NCBI GenBank assembly: GCA_023415835.1
Contig: JAEZJK010000121.1
Coordinates: forward strand, 1-44,648
Direction of reading: 5' to 3'
Length of the DNA: 44,648 nucleotides
Source: Bacillota bacterium
GTDB lineage: Bacteria > Bacillota > UBA4882 > UBA8346
Of the stretch, positions 1 through 8,768 are shown one piece after another. Below the pieces are notes generated by a model. The model saw only the letters and a list, made by a program, of their open reading frames with translations, did no database searches and was not told where the DNA came from. Every line of letters begins with the position of its first letter. Within the stretch, counting starts at the first letter, position 1. A program made the position numbers and the translations under genes.

Positions 1-83
1 CGTTTGCCCCACAGAACGATCTTTGTTCCTTTGCAATAAGGGCACTTTAATCCATCTTTGAATCTAATGAGCTTTAAATTCAC
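1..83 (-). CDS. Zinc-ribbon protein, probable transposase N-terminus (partial, clipped by left edge)
   Basis: Only the first 27 or so codons are present; the rest lies off the left edge. Read from a GTG at 83 the peptide contains RFKDGLKCPYCKGTKIVLWGKR-like text, i.e. a CPxC pair followed by a basic tryptophan segment, which is the N-terminal zinc ribbon seen in IS1/IS1595-type and related transposases. The GTG is chosen because AGAAGGTG lies six bases upstream; an in-frame ATG at 119 has no ribosome site. An 8-bp inverted repeat (93-100 with 107-114) overlaps the start region. With only one CxxC half visible, another zinc-ribbon protein is possible. Confidence 0.5.
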   Translation of the reverse strand, partial: MNLKLIRFKDGLKCPYCKGTKIVLWGK

Positions 84-345
84 TGTTTTCACCTTCTTAC
101 TAGTTCGTAAGAAGATCATATCACGAATACGTGTTCGGATCAGCCGTTATTAATAAAAGAGCTTAATTTTATATTTTATCCATATCGTAAACAGGGTAAG
201 AGGGGGTGGTAAAAAGTTCCAATAAACCAGAAAAGTATAATTAAACATTTTTGTTTGTAGGGAAAGACTAACCCGAATCCAGTTTTATTATTGACCCTCA
301 AAGAAACACTTACTGAACGACGTAAAACTATAACCTTCATTTCCC
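84..345. other. Non-coding edge region with short inverted repeats
   Basis: No gene is supported here. It holds an 8-bp perfect inverted repeat (93-100/107-114, 6-nt loop), and an imperfect palindrome around 122-137, followed by AT-rich sequence up to the stop of the epimerase gene. Together with the clipped zinc-ribbon gene this may be the end of an insertion sequence, but no terminal repeat or target duplication can be defined from one end. Confidence 0.3.
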
Positions 346-1497
346 TCAACTAAACTCTTCAACCGGCTTCTCCGTTAACCCAAAATAGTGTAAAATCCTT
401 TGCTGAATCCTTGGTGCCGCCTTTCCATCCCCATAAGGGTTTACCGCATTGGCCATCTTTTCATATTCCTTACGATTCCGAAGGAGCAAATCTGTTTCCC
501 GAATAATAGTATCCTTATCAGTTCCAATGAGTTTTACAGTTCCGGCTTGAATCGCTTCCGGCCTTTCGGTTGTCCCCCTTAAAACTAAAACCGGTTTTCC
601 CAATGTTGGAGCCTCTTCTTGAATACCCCCGGAGTCGGTTAAGATTAAATAACACTTATTCATCAAATTAACAAAGGGTTCGTAATCCAGCGGTTCGATC
701 AGGCGAACCCGCTCGCTATCACCTAAAATCTCCTTTGCCAACTCCCGGACTTTCGGGTTCGGATGGACCGGAAAGATTACTTCCGTGTCCCCGTTCTCAC
801 GGATAATCTCTTTGATGGCGCTAAAAATATCCCGCATCGGTTCCCCTAGGTTTTCCCGTCGGTGGGCGGTAACTAAGATCACTTTCCGCGCTTCATAATC
901 AATCCCATCTAATAAAGGATCAGTGAAATCAAAATCTTTCTTAATAGTCTGCAGCAATGCATCAATCACTGTATTACCGGTAACCGTAATATTTTCCCGC
1001 CTTACTCCCTCTCTTATCAAAGCCTCCTTAGCGGCCTGGGTTGGAGCGAAATGGAGATCCGCAAGGCATCCGGTGAGTTTGCGGTTCATTTCTTCGGGAT
1101 AAGGGGAGTATTTGTTGTAAGTACGCAGCCCGGCTTCGACATGGCCGATGGGAATTTGTTGATAAAATGCGCTGAGACTACTGGCAAAAGTAGTGGAAGT
1201 GTCCCCGTGGACCAGAACTAAATCGGGCTGTTCTTTTTTCAAGATATCCAGGAGTCCGTCCAAAACTTTAATTGTGATATCGGTAATACTCTGGCGGGCC
1301 TTCATAATATCAAGATCATATTGCGGCCGGATCTCAAATAAGTTCAAAACTTGATCCAACATCTGACGATGCTGAGCCGTTACTACGGTAATCACTTTTA
1401 AATGGCGATTTTTCTCCAGCAATTTAATTACCGGAGCCATTTTAATCGCTTCCGGACGCGTTCCAAAAATACTAATAATCTTTTTAATGATTCTCAA
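346..1497 (-). CDS. wecB: UDP-N-acetylglucosamine 2-epimerase (non-hydrolysing)
   Basis: Interconverts UDP-GlcNAc and UDP-ManNAc in the cytoplasm, supplying ManNAc-type sugars for surface or flagellar glycans. The family signature is complete: GTRPEAIKMAPV at the N-terminus, HVEAGLRT near residue 120, TAHRREN near 215, DSGGIQEEAP near 290 and TERPEA near 310. Length 383 residues is normal. The start codon is TTG (1497-1495), since an in-frame TAG lies just upstream and the GTRPEA motif begins only 11 codons later; the ribosome site (AAGTAGGT) is weak and close. It is the last gene of the glycosylation run, 17 bases after the SDR gene. Family assignment is firm; the glycan it feeds is inferred from context. 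Confidence 0.95.
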   Translation of the reverse strand: MRIIKKIISIFGTRPEAIKMAPVIKLLEKNRHLKVITVVTAQHRQMLDQVLNLFEIRPQYDLDIMKARQSITDITIKVLDGLLDILKKEQPDLVLVHGDTSTTFASSLSAFYQQIPIGHVEAGLRTYNKYSPYPEEMNRKLTGCLADLHFAPTQAAKEALIREGVRRENITVTGNTVIDALLQTIKKDFDFTDPLLDGIDYEARKVILVTAHRRENLGEPMRDIFSAIKEIIRENGDTEVIFPVHPNPKVRELAKEILGDSERVRLIEPLDYEPFVNLMNKCYLILTDSGGIQEEAPTLGKPVLVLRGTTERPEAIQAGTVKLIGTDKDTIIRETDLLLRNRKEYEKMANAVNPYGDGKAAPRIQQRILHYFGLTEKPVEEFS

Positions 1498-1513
1498 ACC
1501 TACTTTCTAATCG

Positions 1514-2347
1514 TCACCACGCCGTCCAGCCCCCATCTACCGGAACGTTCACTCCGGTAACATAGGAGGACGCATCCGACGCCAAAAACAGCGCCGCTCC
1601 CCGTAGTTCATCAGGATGCCCGATCCGGCGCATCGGGTTTTTCTCGCAGAGTTTCTGATAAAACTCCGGGTTTTTGATTGTAATATCCTGAGGCGGGAAA
1701 GGCCCCGGACTGATACTATTGACCCGAATCTTTGAACCGGCCAAATGGCAAGCCAGATATCTGGTTAATTGAATCAATCCGGCCTTGGCCGTTCCATAAA
1801 AGGGCGGGTTATTCGATCCGCTGTCTCCGTATATTTCCGGGTCTGGGCTTACCGTCCCATACATCGAGGCGATATTGATTACCGAAGCCCCGCCGTAATT
1901 CTCCCCCGCGGCTTTGGTTAATAACGGCAACGCCGCCTGAACCAATCGAAAGGCCGCTGTCACCGCGATCTCATATGAAGCGGTGAAATCTTCCGTCTTG
2001 GCCGTCTCTACCGTACCTGTTATCCCGTTGTAAGCGTTATTGATTATAATATCCAATCTGCCATACTTATCGTTTATTCCGGCAATAAAATCCCGAACCG
2101 CCGGTTCGGATCGTAAATCAAAACCAGTGGACGACACCGCTAAACCTTGGGCTCGCATCTTACCAGCCAATTCCTGAAGTCTCGTTTGATCCCGGCCGAT
2201 TAATATCACCTCTGCTCCAGCTCCAGCCAGAGCATAGGCCATGCTTCTTCCCAAATATCCGGCTGCGCCGGTAACCAAAGCCACCCGCCCATCCAACCGG
2301 AATAATTGATTGACCGATGGTGAACTTAAACCTTTGCTAACATCCAT
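1514..2347 (-). CDS. Short-chain dehydrogenase/reductase, PtmA-like flagellin-glycan enzyme
   Basis: NAD(P)-dependent Rossmann oxidoreductase of 277 residues. Visible are the cofactor loop VTGAAGYLG, the NNAY variant of the NNAG motif, the catalytic Ser in NIASMYG and the YGTAK tyrosine/lysine pair, then a typical SPGPFP loop and C-terminal VTGVNVPVDGGW. The ATG at 2347 is chosen because GAGGTG lies six bases upstream; the longer TTG-initiated reading (2368) would put the ribosome site inside the gene. It sits between the epimerase and a cytidylyltransferase fusion; in Campylobacter the SDR PtmA accompanies the PtmB cytidylyltransferase in legionaminate synthesis, so a similar role is likely. 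Exact substrate unknown. Confidence 0.85.
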   Translation of the reverse strand: MDVSKGLSSPSVNQLFRLDGRVALVTGAAGYLGRSMAYALAGAGAEVILIGRDQTRLQELAGKMRAQGLAVSSTGFDLRSEPAVRDFIAGINDKYGRLDIIINNAYNGITGTVETAKTEDFTASYEIAVTAAFRLVQAALPLLTKAAGENYGGASVINIASMYGTVSPDPEIYGDSGSNNPPFYGTAKAGLIQLTRYLACHLAGSKIRVNSISPGPFPPQDITIKNPEFYQKLCEKNPMRRIGHPDELRGAALFLASDASSYVTGVNVPVDGGWTAW

Positions 2348-2383
2348 AGCATACACCTCTAACTGCAACCCTTTTTTGCCCTT

Positions 2384-2562
2384 GCTTTCGCATTAAAAGA
2401 CAGTAAAACATAGGCTCTGATTGCAAAAGCTATTATAAAAAATCCTATAAATCCTGTTAATCCTGTTAAACAAAAACTTTGTTTTAGGCAGGATTTTCAC
2501 TGATTAACACTGATTTTTATAATCAATAATTATCACAGGCATAGCTAAAACAAGATTTTATC
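2384..2562. repeat. Intergenic block with AATCCTGTT direct repeats and ACTGATTAACACTGAT motif
   Basis: Between the SDR and the fusion gene lies AT-rich sequence with tandem copies of AATCCTGTT (about 2451-2468) and, 40 bases on, CACTGATTAACACTGATTTT (about 2499-2518). Short repeats of exactly this flavour recur between genes in many unrelated bacterial genomes. Function unknown; no terminator or promoter was recognised. Confidence 0.5.
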
Positions 2563-4215
2563 CTATTCATTCCTTGGCCATTTCGCCGGATTGAGTAAAG
2601 CTTCAGAGACCTTGCCCAACTTGTATCCGACCCATTCCGCCTCTTGGTCGGTTAACGGATGATTATTAAAAAATTCGATATTTTGCTGTAATTGATGAAG
2701 GTTCTCCATACCCACCACCAAACTGTCAACCCACTTTTGGCTGCGCACATATGCAAAACATAAATCAGCATTGCTTTTTCTTCCTAAACTACGGGCTAGA
2801 TCTTGGATTTTATCGCACCATTCTTGCGCATTAACATTGGAAACTTTCGGCCAAATCTCCGGTCTGGCGGTAAGGAGCCCTTGCAAAAAAACGCTTCGGG
2901 CATGAATGAAAACGTCATCCCGCTTTAATGCCGCTTCAGCGACTCCTGCTTCTTGCCACCGCCAATCTAAAATATTGAATGGCAGTTGGATATAATGAAT
3001 CTCCGGCTCTGCCAAAGCCTCCAAGGCTTCGGTTGGGGTCTGCGCCGATGCCCCCAATTGTCCAATAACCCCGGCGGATTTTAACTCAAGCAACCTCCGC
3101 CATACTATTTCCTGAAAATCATACCGATGCGGCCACCGGTGTAACATCAACACCGGCAACTGCCGCAAACATAATTCGCGGCAAGAGCGAAACACGCTGG
3201 CGTCAACCGCTCTTTGGATATCTTCCTTTGAGACTGCTAAGTCCAAACCGGCCAATGGATCTAATTTAGTAATGACTTGAACCTGCTCAAGATACCCGCC
3301 CGTCAATGCTGTTCCGACCCGCGTCTCCGCCTCGCCATAAGCCCGTGCGGTATCAATCGTAGTCACTCCATGGCTGATCGCTTGCCTGATGAGCGACTTT
3401 GCTTCCTCGGTTGACGGTTGCCCGGCCTGATTGGCAATTCCATATCTCATCCCCAACTGCGCCGTTCCTAGCGTCAGAGCGCTTTGAATCCGGCCGTTTT
3501 TCACCCGATAAGGGACCCGGTTTTTAGGCTCATTCGGTAGATTGCTTAACCGCTCGCATAACTCATACCAAGAAATCTCCAACGGTTGTGGAACATTATT
3601 AAATACTTTGATTAATCGCAGATAATCGTCAAAAGTATCCAGCGTACACCGAAGGTGCGCTAAACTCCCGGTAATTTTCGAAGGCCTAAAGATTTCCCCC
3701 TTGAGATTGCGCCGGATCCACGGCGTCACATGCTCCCGATCATAAAGGGAACCGGCCATTTGAAATGCCCTTCGTAACCCTTCGGCCCAAAAAGCTTCCG
3801 CACTTAGGCCGTACGGCAAACCATCCAACGGCGAGTGGGTTCCGAGATACTCCAAACCCTTTTTGACAAGCGTTTCAGCGATCTCCGCTACAAACTCCCC
3901 ATCGGGAAAGAGGTTATCAGCCGTCAACCTAATCACGATTGAATCAGGAGTTAAGTCCCGGGTCGCCAATTCATAGCGGTCCAAAACATCATCTAAAGGC
4001 CCTCGCAGGCAACGAATCCCGTAAAAACTTACAGTTTCTGCAATAATATCATCGGATGAATCGGAGGAAGTAGCAACAATAACCTCAGCCCCAAAATTGG
4101 CCGCCCTCATGGCGCATAAAACCACCGACGGTATCCCTGCAATCGGCAGCATCGCCTTGGCCGGCAATCTCCCCGATGATAACCTACTTTGAATAACCAC
4201 GCGTACTTGTGGCAT
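2563..4215 (-). CDS. SpsF-type cytidylyltransferase fused to aldo/keto reductase
   Basis: A 550-residue two-domain protein. Residues 1 to about 230 resemble SpsF/CMP-KDO-synthetase-like nucleotidyltransferases: VIQSRLSSGRLPAKAM, GPLDDVLDRYE and RLTADNLFPD. From about residue 245 there is a complete aldo/keto reductase barrel: TLGTAQLGMRYG, the D and Y of TIDTARAYGE, the K of VITKLDP and the H of LMLHRWPH, so the D-Y-K-H catalytic set is intact. The ATG at 4215 has TAGGAG six bases upstream; a longer reading to 4251 runs into a repeat element and is rejected. It lies between PseB and the SDR, so it probably reduces and/or CMP-activates an acidic sugar for flagellin. Which sugar is not evident. 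Confidence 0.88.
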   Translation of the reverse strand: MPQVRVVIQSRLSSGRLPAKAMLPIAGIPSVVLCAMRAANFGAEVIVATSSDSSDDIIAETVSFYGIRCLRGPLDDVLDRYELATRDLTPDSIVIRLTADNLFPDGEFVAEIAETLVKKGLEYLGTHSPLDGLPYGLSAEAFWAEGLRRAFQMAGSLYDREHVTPWIRRNLKGEIFRPSKITGSLAHLRCTLDTFDDYLRLIKVFNNVPQPLEISWYELCERLSNLPNEPKNRVPYRVKNGRIQSALTLGTAQLGMRYGIANQAGQPSTEEAKSLIRQAISHGVTTIDTARAYGEAETRVGTALTGGYLEQVQVITKLDPLAGLDLAVSKEDIQRAVDASVFRSCRELCLRQLPVLMLHRWPHRYDFQEIVWRRLLELKSAGVIGQLGASAQTPTEALEALAEPEIHYIQLPFNILDWRWQEAGVAEAALKRDDVFIHARSVFLQGLLTARPEIWPKVSNVNAQEWCDKIQDLARSLGRKSNADLCFAYVRSQKWVDSLVVGMENLHQLQQNIEFFNNHPLTDQEAEWVGYKLGKVSEALLNPAKWPRNE

Positions 4216-4230
4216 GAATACTCCTATATA

Positions 4231-4374
4231 AGGCAAGAGGCATGAAGGCAATAGGCAAAAGTTTCTAAGAACTCATTTCGACATACTACTATTAAGAAGT
4301 AGATCTGGTTTCACCCTAGTTGACCAAGGAATTCCTGCTAAAGAACTATTGCCTATTGCCTATTCCCTTTACCT
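4231..4374. repeat. Heptad inverted-repeat element A
   Basis: Left array 4231-4260 is a run of 7-nt units GGCAAGA, GGCATGAA, GGCAATA, GGCAAAA. Right array 4346-4374 is the inverse, TATTGCC TATTGCC TATTCCC. The 85-base core between them has no gene. On the minus-strand mRNA the right array begins at the stop codon of the PseB gene and the left array ends just before the ribosome site of the fusion gene, so the transcript would form an intercistronic hairpin. Confidence 0.75.
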
Positions 4375-5365
4375 AACATTTTTCGTTAATCCGCCCCAAC
4401 TCGTCTACTGTCAGAAACACCGGATTGGTCCCCGAATTATACTCAAAACCTTCCGGAACAGGCGAACCCTTTTCCCCTAAACAATTTTTGGAATAATTAA
4501 CCGGAGACATGAAGGAAATTGTCGGTTTAATCACATAATGATCGTTAAATTCCAAAGTGTGATAAGAATTATCCAACGGGACCATCAACTCATGCAATTT
4601 TTCTCCCGGACGGATTCCGATGATTTTCACTGAAATTCCCGGTGCGAGTGATTCAACCAAATCCATAATGCGCATCGATGGGATCTTAGGGATAAATACC
4701 TCGCCGCCCTGCATCCTTTGGAAGTTTTTTAGGACAAAATCCACACCGTCCTGCAAAGTAATCCAAAAACGGGTCATTCGCGGATCGGTAACCGGCAGTT
4801 CGGTAGCTCCCTTGGCGATTAAACCTTTAAAAAAAGGCACCACCGAACCTCTGGAGCCGACCACATTACCATACCGGACTACCGCAAACCGGGTCCGTCG
4901 GCCGCCGGCGATGTTATTAGCGGCGGTAAAAAGTTTGTCTGAAGCTAGTTTAGTGGCGCCGTACAGGTTGACCGGGTTAGCGGCTTTATCCGTCGATAAA
5001 GCAATCACCTTTTCGACTTCATTGGCAATCGCGGCTGCGATTACATTTTCCGCCCCGTTGATGTTGGTTTTGATGCACTCCATCGGGTTATATTCAGCCG
5101 CAGGGACCTGTTTAAGGGCAGCGGCATGGATCACGTAGTCCACACCCCGCATCGCCTGGACTAAACGGTCAGCATCACGTACGTCCCCAATAAAATAACG
5201 CATACACGTGTGAGAGAACTCTTGCTGCATCTCAAATTGTTTCAGTTCATCCCGGGAAAAGACGACCAATCGTTTGGGTTGGTACCGTTCTAAAATAGTT
5301 TTGACACATTTTTTCCCGAACGAACCGGTACCTCCGGTGATCAGGATCGATTTGGAGTTGAACAT
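4373..5365 (-). CDS. pseB: UDP-N-acetylglucosamine 4,6-dehydratase (inverting), PseB
   Basis: First enzyme of pseudaminic acid synthesis: converts UDP-GlcNAc to the 4-keto-6-deoxy-L-AltNAc nucleotide in the cytoplasm. The 330-residue protein shows the extended-SDR loop GGTGSFGKK, SRDELKQ, the family hallmark STDKAANPVNLYGATK with its catalytic D-K and Y-x3-K residues, and RYGNVVGSRGSV. The ATG at 5365 has GAGGTG six bases upstream, so the GTG at 5374 is not the start. It follows the Maf gene by 18 bases. PseC, PseH, PseG and PseI are not in the window, so the remaining pathway genes must lie elsewhere. Confidence 0.93.
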   Translation of the reverse strand: MFNSKSILITGGTGSFGKKCVKTILERYQPKRLVVFSRDELKQFEMQQEFSHTCMRYFIGDVRDADRLVQAMRGVDYVIHAAALKQVPAAEYNPMECIKTNINGAENVIAAAIANEVEKVIALSTDKAANPVNLYGATKLASDKLFTAANNIAGGRRTRFAVVRYGNVVGSRGSVVPFFKGLIAKGATELPVTDPRMTRFWITLQDGVDFVLKNFQRMQGGEVFIPKIPSMRIMDLVESLAPGISVKIIGIRPGEKLHELMVPLDNSYHTLEFNDHYVIKPTISFMSPVNYSKNCLGEKGSPVPEGFEYNSGTNPVFLTVDELGRINEKC

Positions 5366-5383
5366 CAGTTGCACCTCAATATT

Positions 5384-8300
5384 TCACATTTTATAATGAG
5401 ATTGATTTCCCTGGTATTCCATAAGCATTTTTATCTCGGACAACTGTTTCTTAATCTCTTCCACGCCAGTCCCATAAATTACATTTGGTATAGCGGTATG
5501 CTCATCTAGAAAAATCCGTTCCAACTCTGCCTGGGTGGGGGCAATCAAAAAACGTAACTTGATCCATTCGGCTAAATTATTGAAATCATATAACTGCATG
5601 ATTAATTCCCAGTTTTCTCGTTGATGCTCCAGCACCAGGACGGGAATATTTTTAAGCGCATGCAATTTTTTGGAATCGTTCGTCTCCCGTAACAAATTGG
5701 CCATCCGCTGATAAATAATTACATTATCCGTATCACAGATTAAGAGTGAATCCTTGGTATTTATCTGTAATAAGTCATCTCCCGACTCCCTTATGGCTAT
5801 CAAAAAACTACCCCTATTGCCATCATAGATCAGGTCTTCATCCAAAAAACGGCAGGCTTTCATGGATACTTGCTCAAATTCGTTAAACTCGTAACCCCGT
5901 TTTCGAAAGAAATTTACATTTGAACGGTAATTGATCGTAAATTCGCTGTCCTTTTGGTTACTTTTCAAAGCGTTTATTTCTAAGATACGTTTACTACTCA
6001 ATCGGTACTTTTCTAATAAGCTTTGGAGTTCCGCTTTTGCTTCATCTTTTAGGCCGAGATTCGCCAAAGCTTCGATTCGTAAAATCTCATAAAACCTAAC
6101 CGGTTTCCAATAACCTTTTCCTTCTTTAACCTGATTGCAAACAGCTGGATAGCTTCGGCTCCGATACGCGATTTTGATTTTCATTCTCCGGCAGTATCCG
6201 GTCCGATAACCAGCCTGCAGGCAAATATCCACATTTTCCAAAGCTTTGGACCAATTATCCGTAGCATAATAAGCCTTGGACAGTAAAAATGGAACCTCAA
6301 CCAACTTTTTATTTAAGGCCAGCGCTTGTTCCAGCATAACTAGGGCTTTGTCCCACATTTTCTTCTTCAACAACATCACTGCGTAATAATAGAAATAATT
6401 AGCGTGATAGCCCGGTTCGATCAGTTTCCGATTAATAACAGCCTCCACCCGCTTGCCGGTTTCTTCCAGGCTAACCCCATTCCTGAACCCGTTGGCGATT
6501 TCGGCCAATTGGGTGCCGCTCGGGATTAACATTTTCAGATCTTCGGCTTGATTGGCTTCATCCTCTAGTGTAAGGCTTGTTTCACAGAGTTGAGAAATGA
6601 ATTTGAAATAAGCGCGCAATTCGGCGAAAATATTCAGCCAGTATTGGAGCTTCTCCCGGTAGATCCCGATCTCCTTTCTACCCGCTAACCGCTGTAAGAT
6701 AATTTCATTCGCCGCCAATTTGGCTTGATAAAGATCTTTGGTCAATAAATGATATTCCCGCATATTCAACAATGATTTATACTCGGCTGAGATTTGCCTT
6801 AGCCCCGCATCTAATTCTTCCGAACTATAACCGTCTAATATCTTATGCCGCCGCAGCCGTTCAACCCGCTCCCATAGTTCGGCGGCTTTTTTATCCCCTA
6901 ACCGGGCAAATGTATTAATCTCGCGAGTTAAAAGCATCCGATCCGGTAAATGTTTTTGGATTGCTTGCTCTCCGAGGTTGTAAACGCTTTCAATCTTTTG
7001 GCTGATACCCCGTTCAACTTGGCAATACTTCGCGATAACATCCTGAAGTTTCCGGTTAACCATCCCTTGAATGTTCAACCCGCCTTCGGTGGCGTTAATT
7101 ATATTTTTATTACGGAAATTTTCTGCGATTTGAGTTTCAAATAACATTCGAAAGTTGTCAAATTCCCGGTTAGTTACGATATCCTGTCCATACTGATCCT
7201 TAGTAATGAAGAAGCCCCGCGGCAATCGTTCACGGTCGACCTTTTGGTTGTCGCTGTTGGCATAACGTTTGTCTCCGGTATAGGCTAAGTCCTGTCCGAT
7301 AAAGATGATCGGATCGCAACCGAGTTTATCCGCTAGATCCAGGGCGGTGTGGGACACCGAAAAACCGCTCTTAATCATACCGAAATCATAATTTTGCATC
7401 CGTAGTGAAACATAGTCGCTAAAAGTCTCAGCGTCTAGTTTGGCGTAAATTTTCGCTCCGGGATAATTATTTAAAAACTCCCAATTAACCCGGCCATTAT
7501 AGATCAAATGGATCTGTTTCATAAAATCCGGGGCAATTTGTCCAAAGATGGTTTTATTGAGGATCCCGCCGTCGATCAAAGCCAAAAAATGAGGAAATAT
7601 CCCTTGTTTCGCCATCGCTTGCAAAGTAGTCCCGGCGCAGATAATTACCGCCCTTTCCCTTAGATCCTTCAATAAATGCAGATTCTTCTCCAGTGAAGGC
7701 CCGGCGCTAACAATAATCCCTGGAATTCCTTTAAACTGTTGAAAAAAATGGCGGAACCCGGGAGAGCTCGATAGATGTCGCAGGTTCTGAATATAATTCT
7801 CCAGCCATTGTTCACTGAATAGGTTCATGGTCGCCAAATTACAGCGGTTAAAACGAACCAACTCGGCGAGTTTCTCACGGAAGGCGCTGATCTCCGTCCC
7901 ATACAACTCCGCATATGGTGGAACCACTTCCAGGGTCATCTCCAGAATCAAAGCTGTCAAATATTCGCTGGTCAATCGGGTGTTCTGCTGCTGATCCCTC
8001 CCGCCAATCCAGAGGAAATCAACTTCCCGGAGTTCTTCCAGGTCAACCTCTTCCAAAACGGTGCGGAGAATCACCGGATCCGGTTCATAACAGACAATCT
8101 TGGCAAAACGGCGGCGCTTGGCGATGGCTTTCAGATGATACAAAAAACCCCCGCCGCATAAAATGAGCGTCTGCGCCTCCAAATTCCGTTCCAGTAATTT
8201 ATCTGCCCAACGCTCCGCTTCAGCCTCGGGATTATAAACGCTATTTAACCAGAGCTTACGCCCACCTAGATTAACCTGGGCTACCGGAACTCCGGTTTTA

Positions 8301-8404
8301 CTCGGTTGGATCTCTAGTGAAACTGTGTGATTAGTTTCTGTTAATAACGGTAGAAGGTGCGGAAAACACGCTTTAACGATCCGCAAGTTATTTTGATAAT
8401 ACAA
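5384..8404 (-). CDS. Motility accessory factor (Maf/DUF115) glycosyltransferase, long form
   Basis: Maf proteins transfer nonulosonic acids to flagellin serines and threonines in the cytoplasm before export. The DUF115 core is clear from about residue 200 to 440: GIIVSAGPSLEKN (229-241), ICAGTTLQAM, FLALIDGG and FIGQDLAYTG. An N-terminal Rossmann-like segment (LILCGGGFLYH, CYEPDP) precedes it. The C-terminal half adds a helical stretch, TPR-like repeats about 660-800 (MLEQALALNKK, ALENVDICLQAGY), and a final domain I do not recognise. At 1006 residues it is much longer than the usual 600 or so. Start is TTG with AAAGGGTG seven bases upstream. It follows the small gene at 8418 by 13 bases; position next to flagellin supports the role. 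Confidence 0.9.
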   Translation of the reverse strand: MYYQNNLRIVKACFPHLLPLLTETNHTVSLEIQPSKTGVPVAQVNLGGRKLWLNSVYNPEAEAERWADKLLERNLEAQTLILCGGGFLYHLKAIAKRRRFAKIVCYEPDPVILRTVLEEVDLEELREVDFLWIGGRDQQQNTRLTSEYLTALILEMTLEVVPPYAELYGTEISAFREKLAELVRFNRCNLATMNLFSEQWLENYIQNLRHLSSSPGFRHFFQQFKGIPGIIVSAGPSLEKNLHLLKDLRERAVIICAGTTLQAMAKQGIFPHFLALIDGGILNKTIFGQIAPDFMKQIHLIYNGRVNWEFLNNYPGAKIYAKLDAETFSDYVSLRMQNYDFGMIKSGFSVSHTALDLADKLGCDPIIFIGQDLAYTGDKRYANSDNQKVDRERLPRGFFITKDQYGQDIVTNREFDNFRMLFETQIAENFRNKNIINATEGGLNIQGMVNRKLQDVIAKYCQVERGISQKIESVYNLGEQAIQKHLPDRMLLTREINTFARLGDKKAAELWERVERLRRHKILDGYSSEELDAGLRQISAEYKSLLNMREYHLLTKDLYQAKLAANEIILQRLAGRKEIGIYREKLQYWLNIFAELRAYFKFISQLCETSLTLEDEANQAEDLKMLIPSGTQLAEIANGFRNGVSLEETGKRVEAVINRKLIEPGYHANYFYYYAVMLLKKKMWDKALVMLEQALALNKKLVEVPFLLSKAYYATDNWSKALENVDICLQAGYRTGYCRRMKIKIAYRSRSYPAVCNQVKEGKGYWKPVRFYEILRIEALANLGLKDEAKAELQSLLEKYRLSSKRILEINALKSNQKDSEFTINYRSNVNFFRKRGYEFNEFEQVSMKACRFLDEDLIYDGNRGSFLIAIRESGDDLLQINTKDSLLICDTDNVIIYQRMANLLRETNDSKKLHALKNIPVLVLEHQRENWELIMQLYDFNNLAEWIKLRFLIAPTQAELERIFLDEHTAIPNVIYGTGVEEIKKQLSEIKMLMEYQGNQSHYKM

Positions 8405-8417
8405 CCCGCTTCACCCT

Positions 8418-8762
8418 TTAATTAATCTGATTAGCTTTCAGCCTGGCCAACAACGGCAGCAACTCATAATCCAATAAGTCTCTGAGCAAGGCATAATCCC
8501 GGTTTTCCATCGCTTCTCCCATAGTTTTAATTAAGTCTGAAAACGACTGGTAACTGGTTGTTTCGAGCTTGCCTAAGCCGGCCAAACAGTCAGCCGCTTC
8601 AACGACCCATTCCAACCCTTCCAACAAAGCCGGAAGCGCCGGAGGTGATTCCCGAAAATCATTCTCTTGCAAATCTTCGCAGATATGTTCCACTACCGGA
8701 TGTAACTTTAATAAATATTCATTATACGTGGTAATTAGTTGATCCAATTCAACCTGATCCAT
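8418..8762 (-). CDS. Small acidic helical protein between Maf and flagellin genes (unknown)
   Basis: A 114-residue, acidic, Leu/Glu-rich, mainly helical protein that I do not recognise. It has no signal peptide or membrane segment; charged and hydrophobic residues alternate as in helical bundles (LHPVVEHICEDLQEND, LLDYELLPLLARL). AAAGGAG is one base before the ATG at 8768 and seven before the ATG at 8762, so 8762 is the better start. It is co-directional with Maf, 13 bases upstream of it, and downstream of flagellin. By position it could be a flagellin chaperone (a FliS-like job; no FliS is in the window) or an accessory to Maf. That is inference from context only. Confidence 0.75.
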   Translation of the reverse strand: MDQVELDQLITTYNEYLLKLHPVVEHICEDLQENDFRESPPALPALLEGLEWVVEAADCLAGLGKLETTSYQSFSDLIKTMGEAMENRDYALLRDLLDYELLPLLARLKANQIN

Positions 8763-8768
8763 CGTCAT

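Noticed and set aside
4216..4251. Longer start of the cytidylyltransferase fusion
   Set aside because: It extends into heptad element A and lacks a ribosome site; TAGGAG is correctly spaced from the ATG at 4215.
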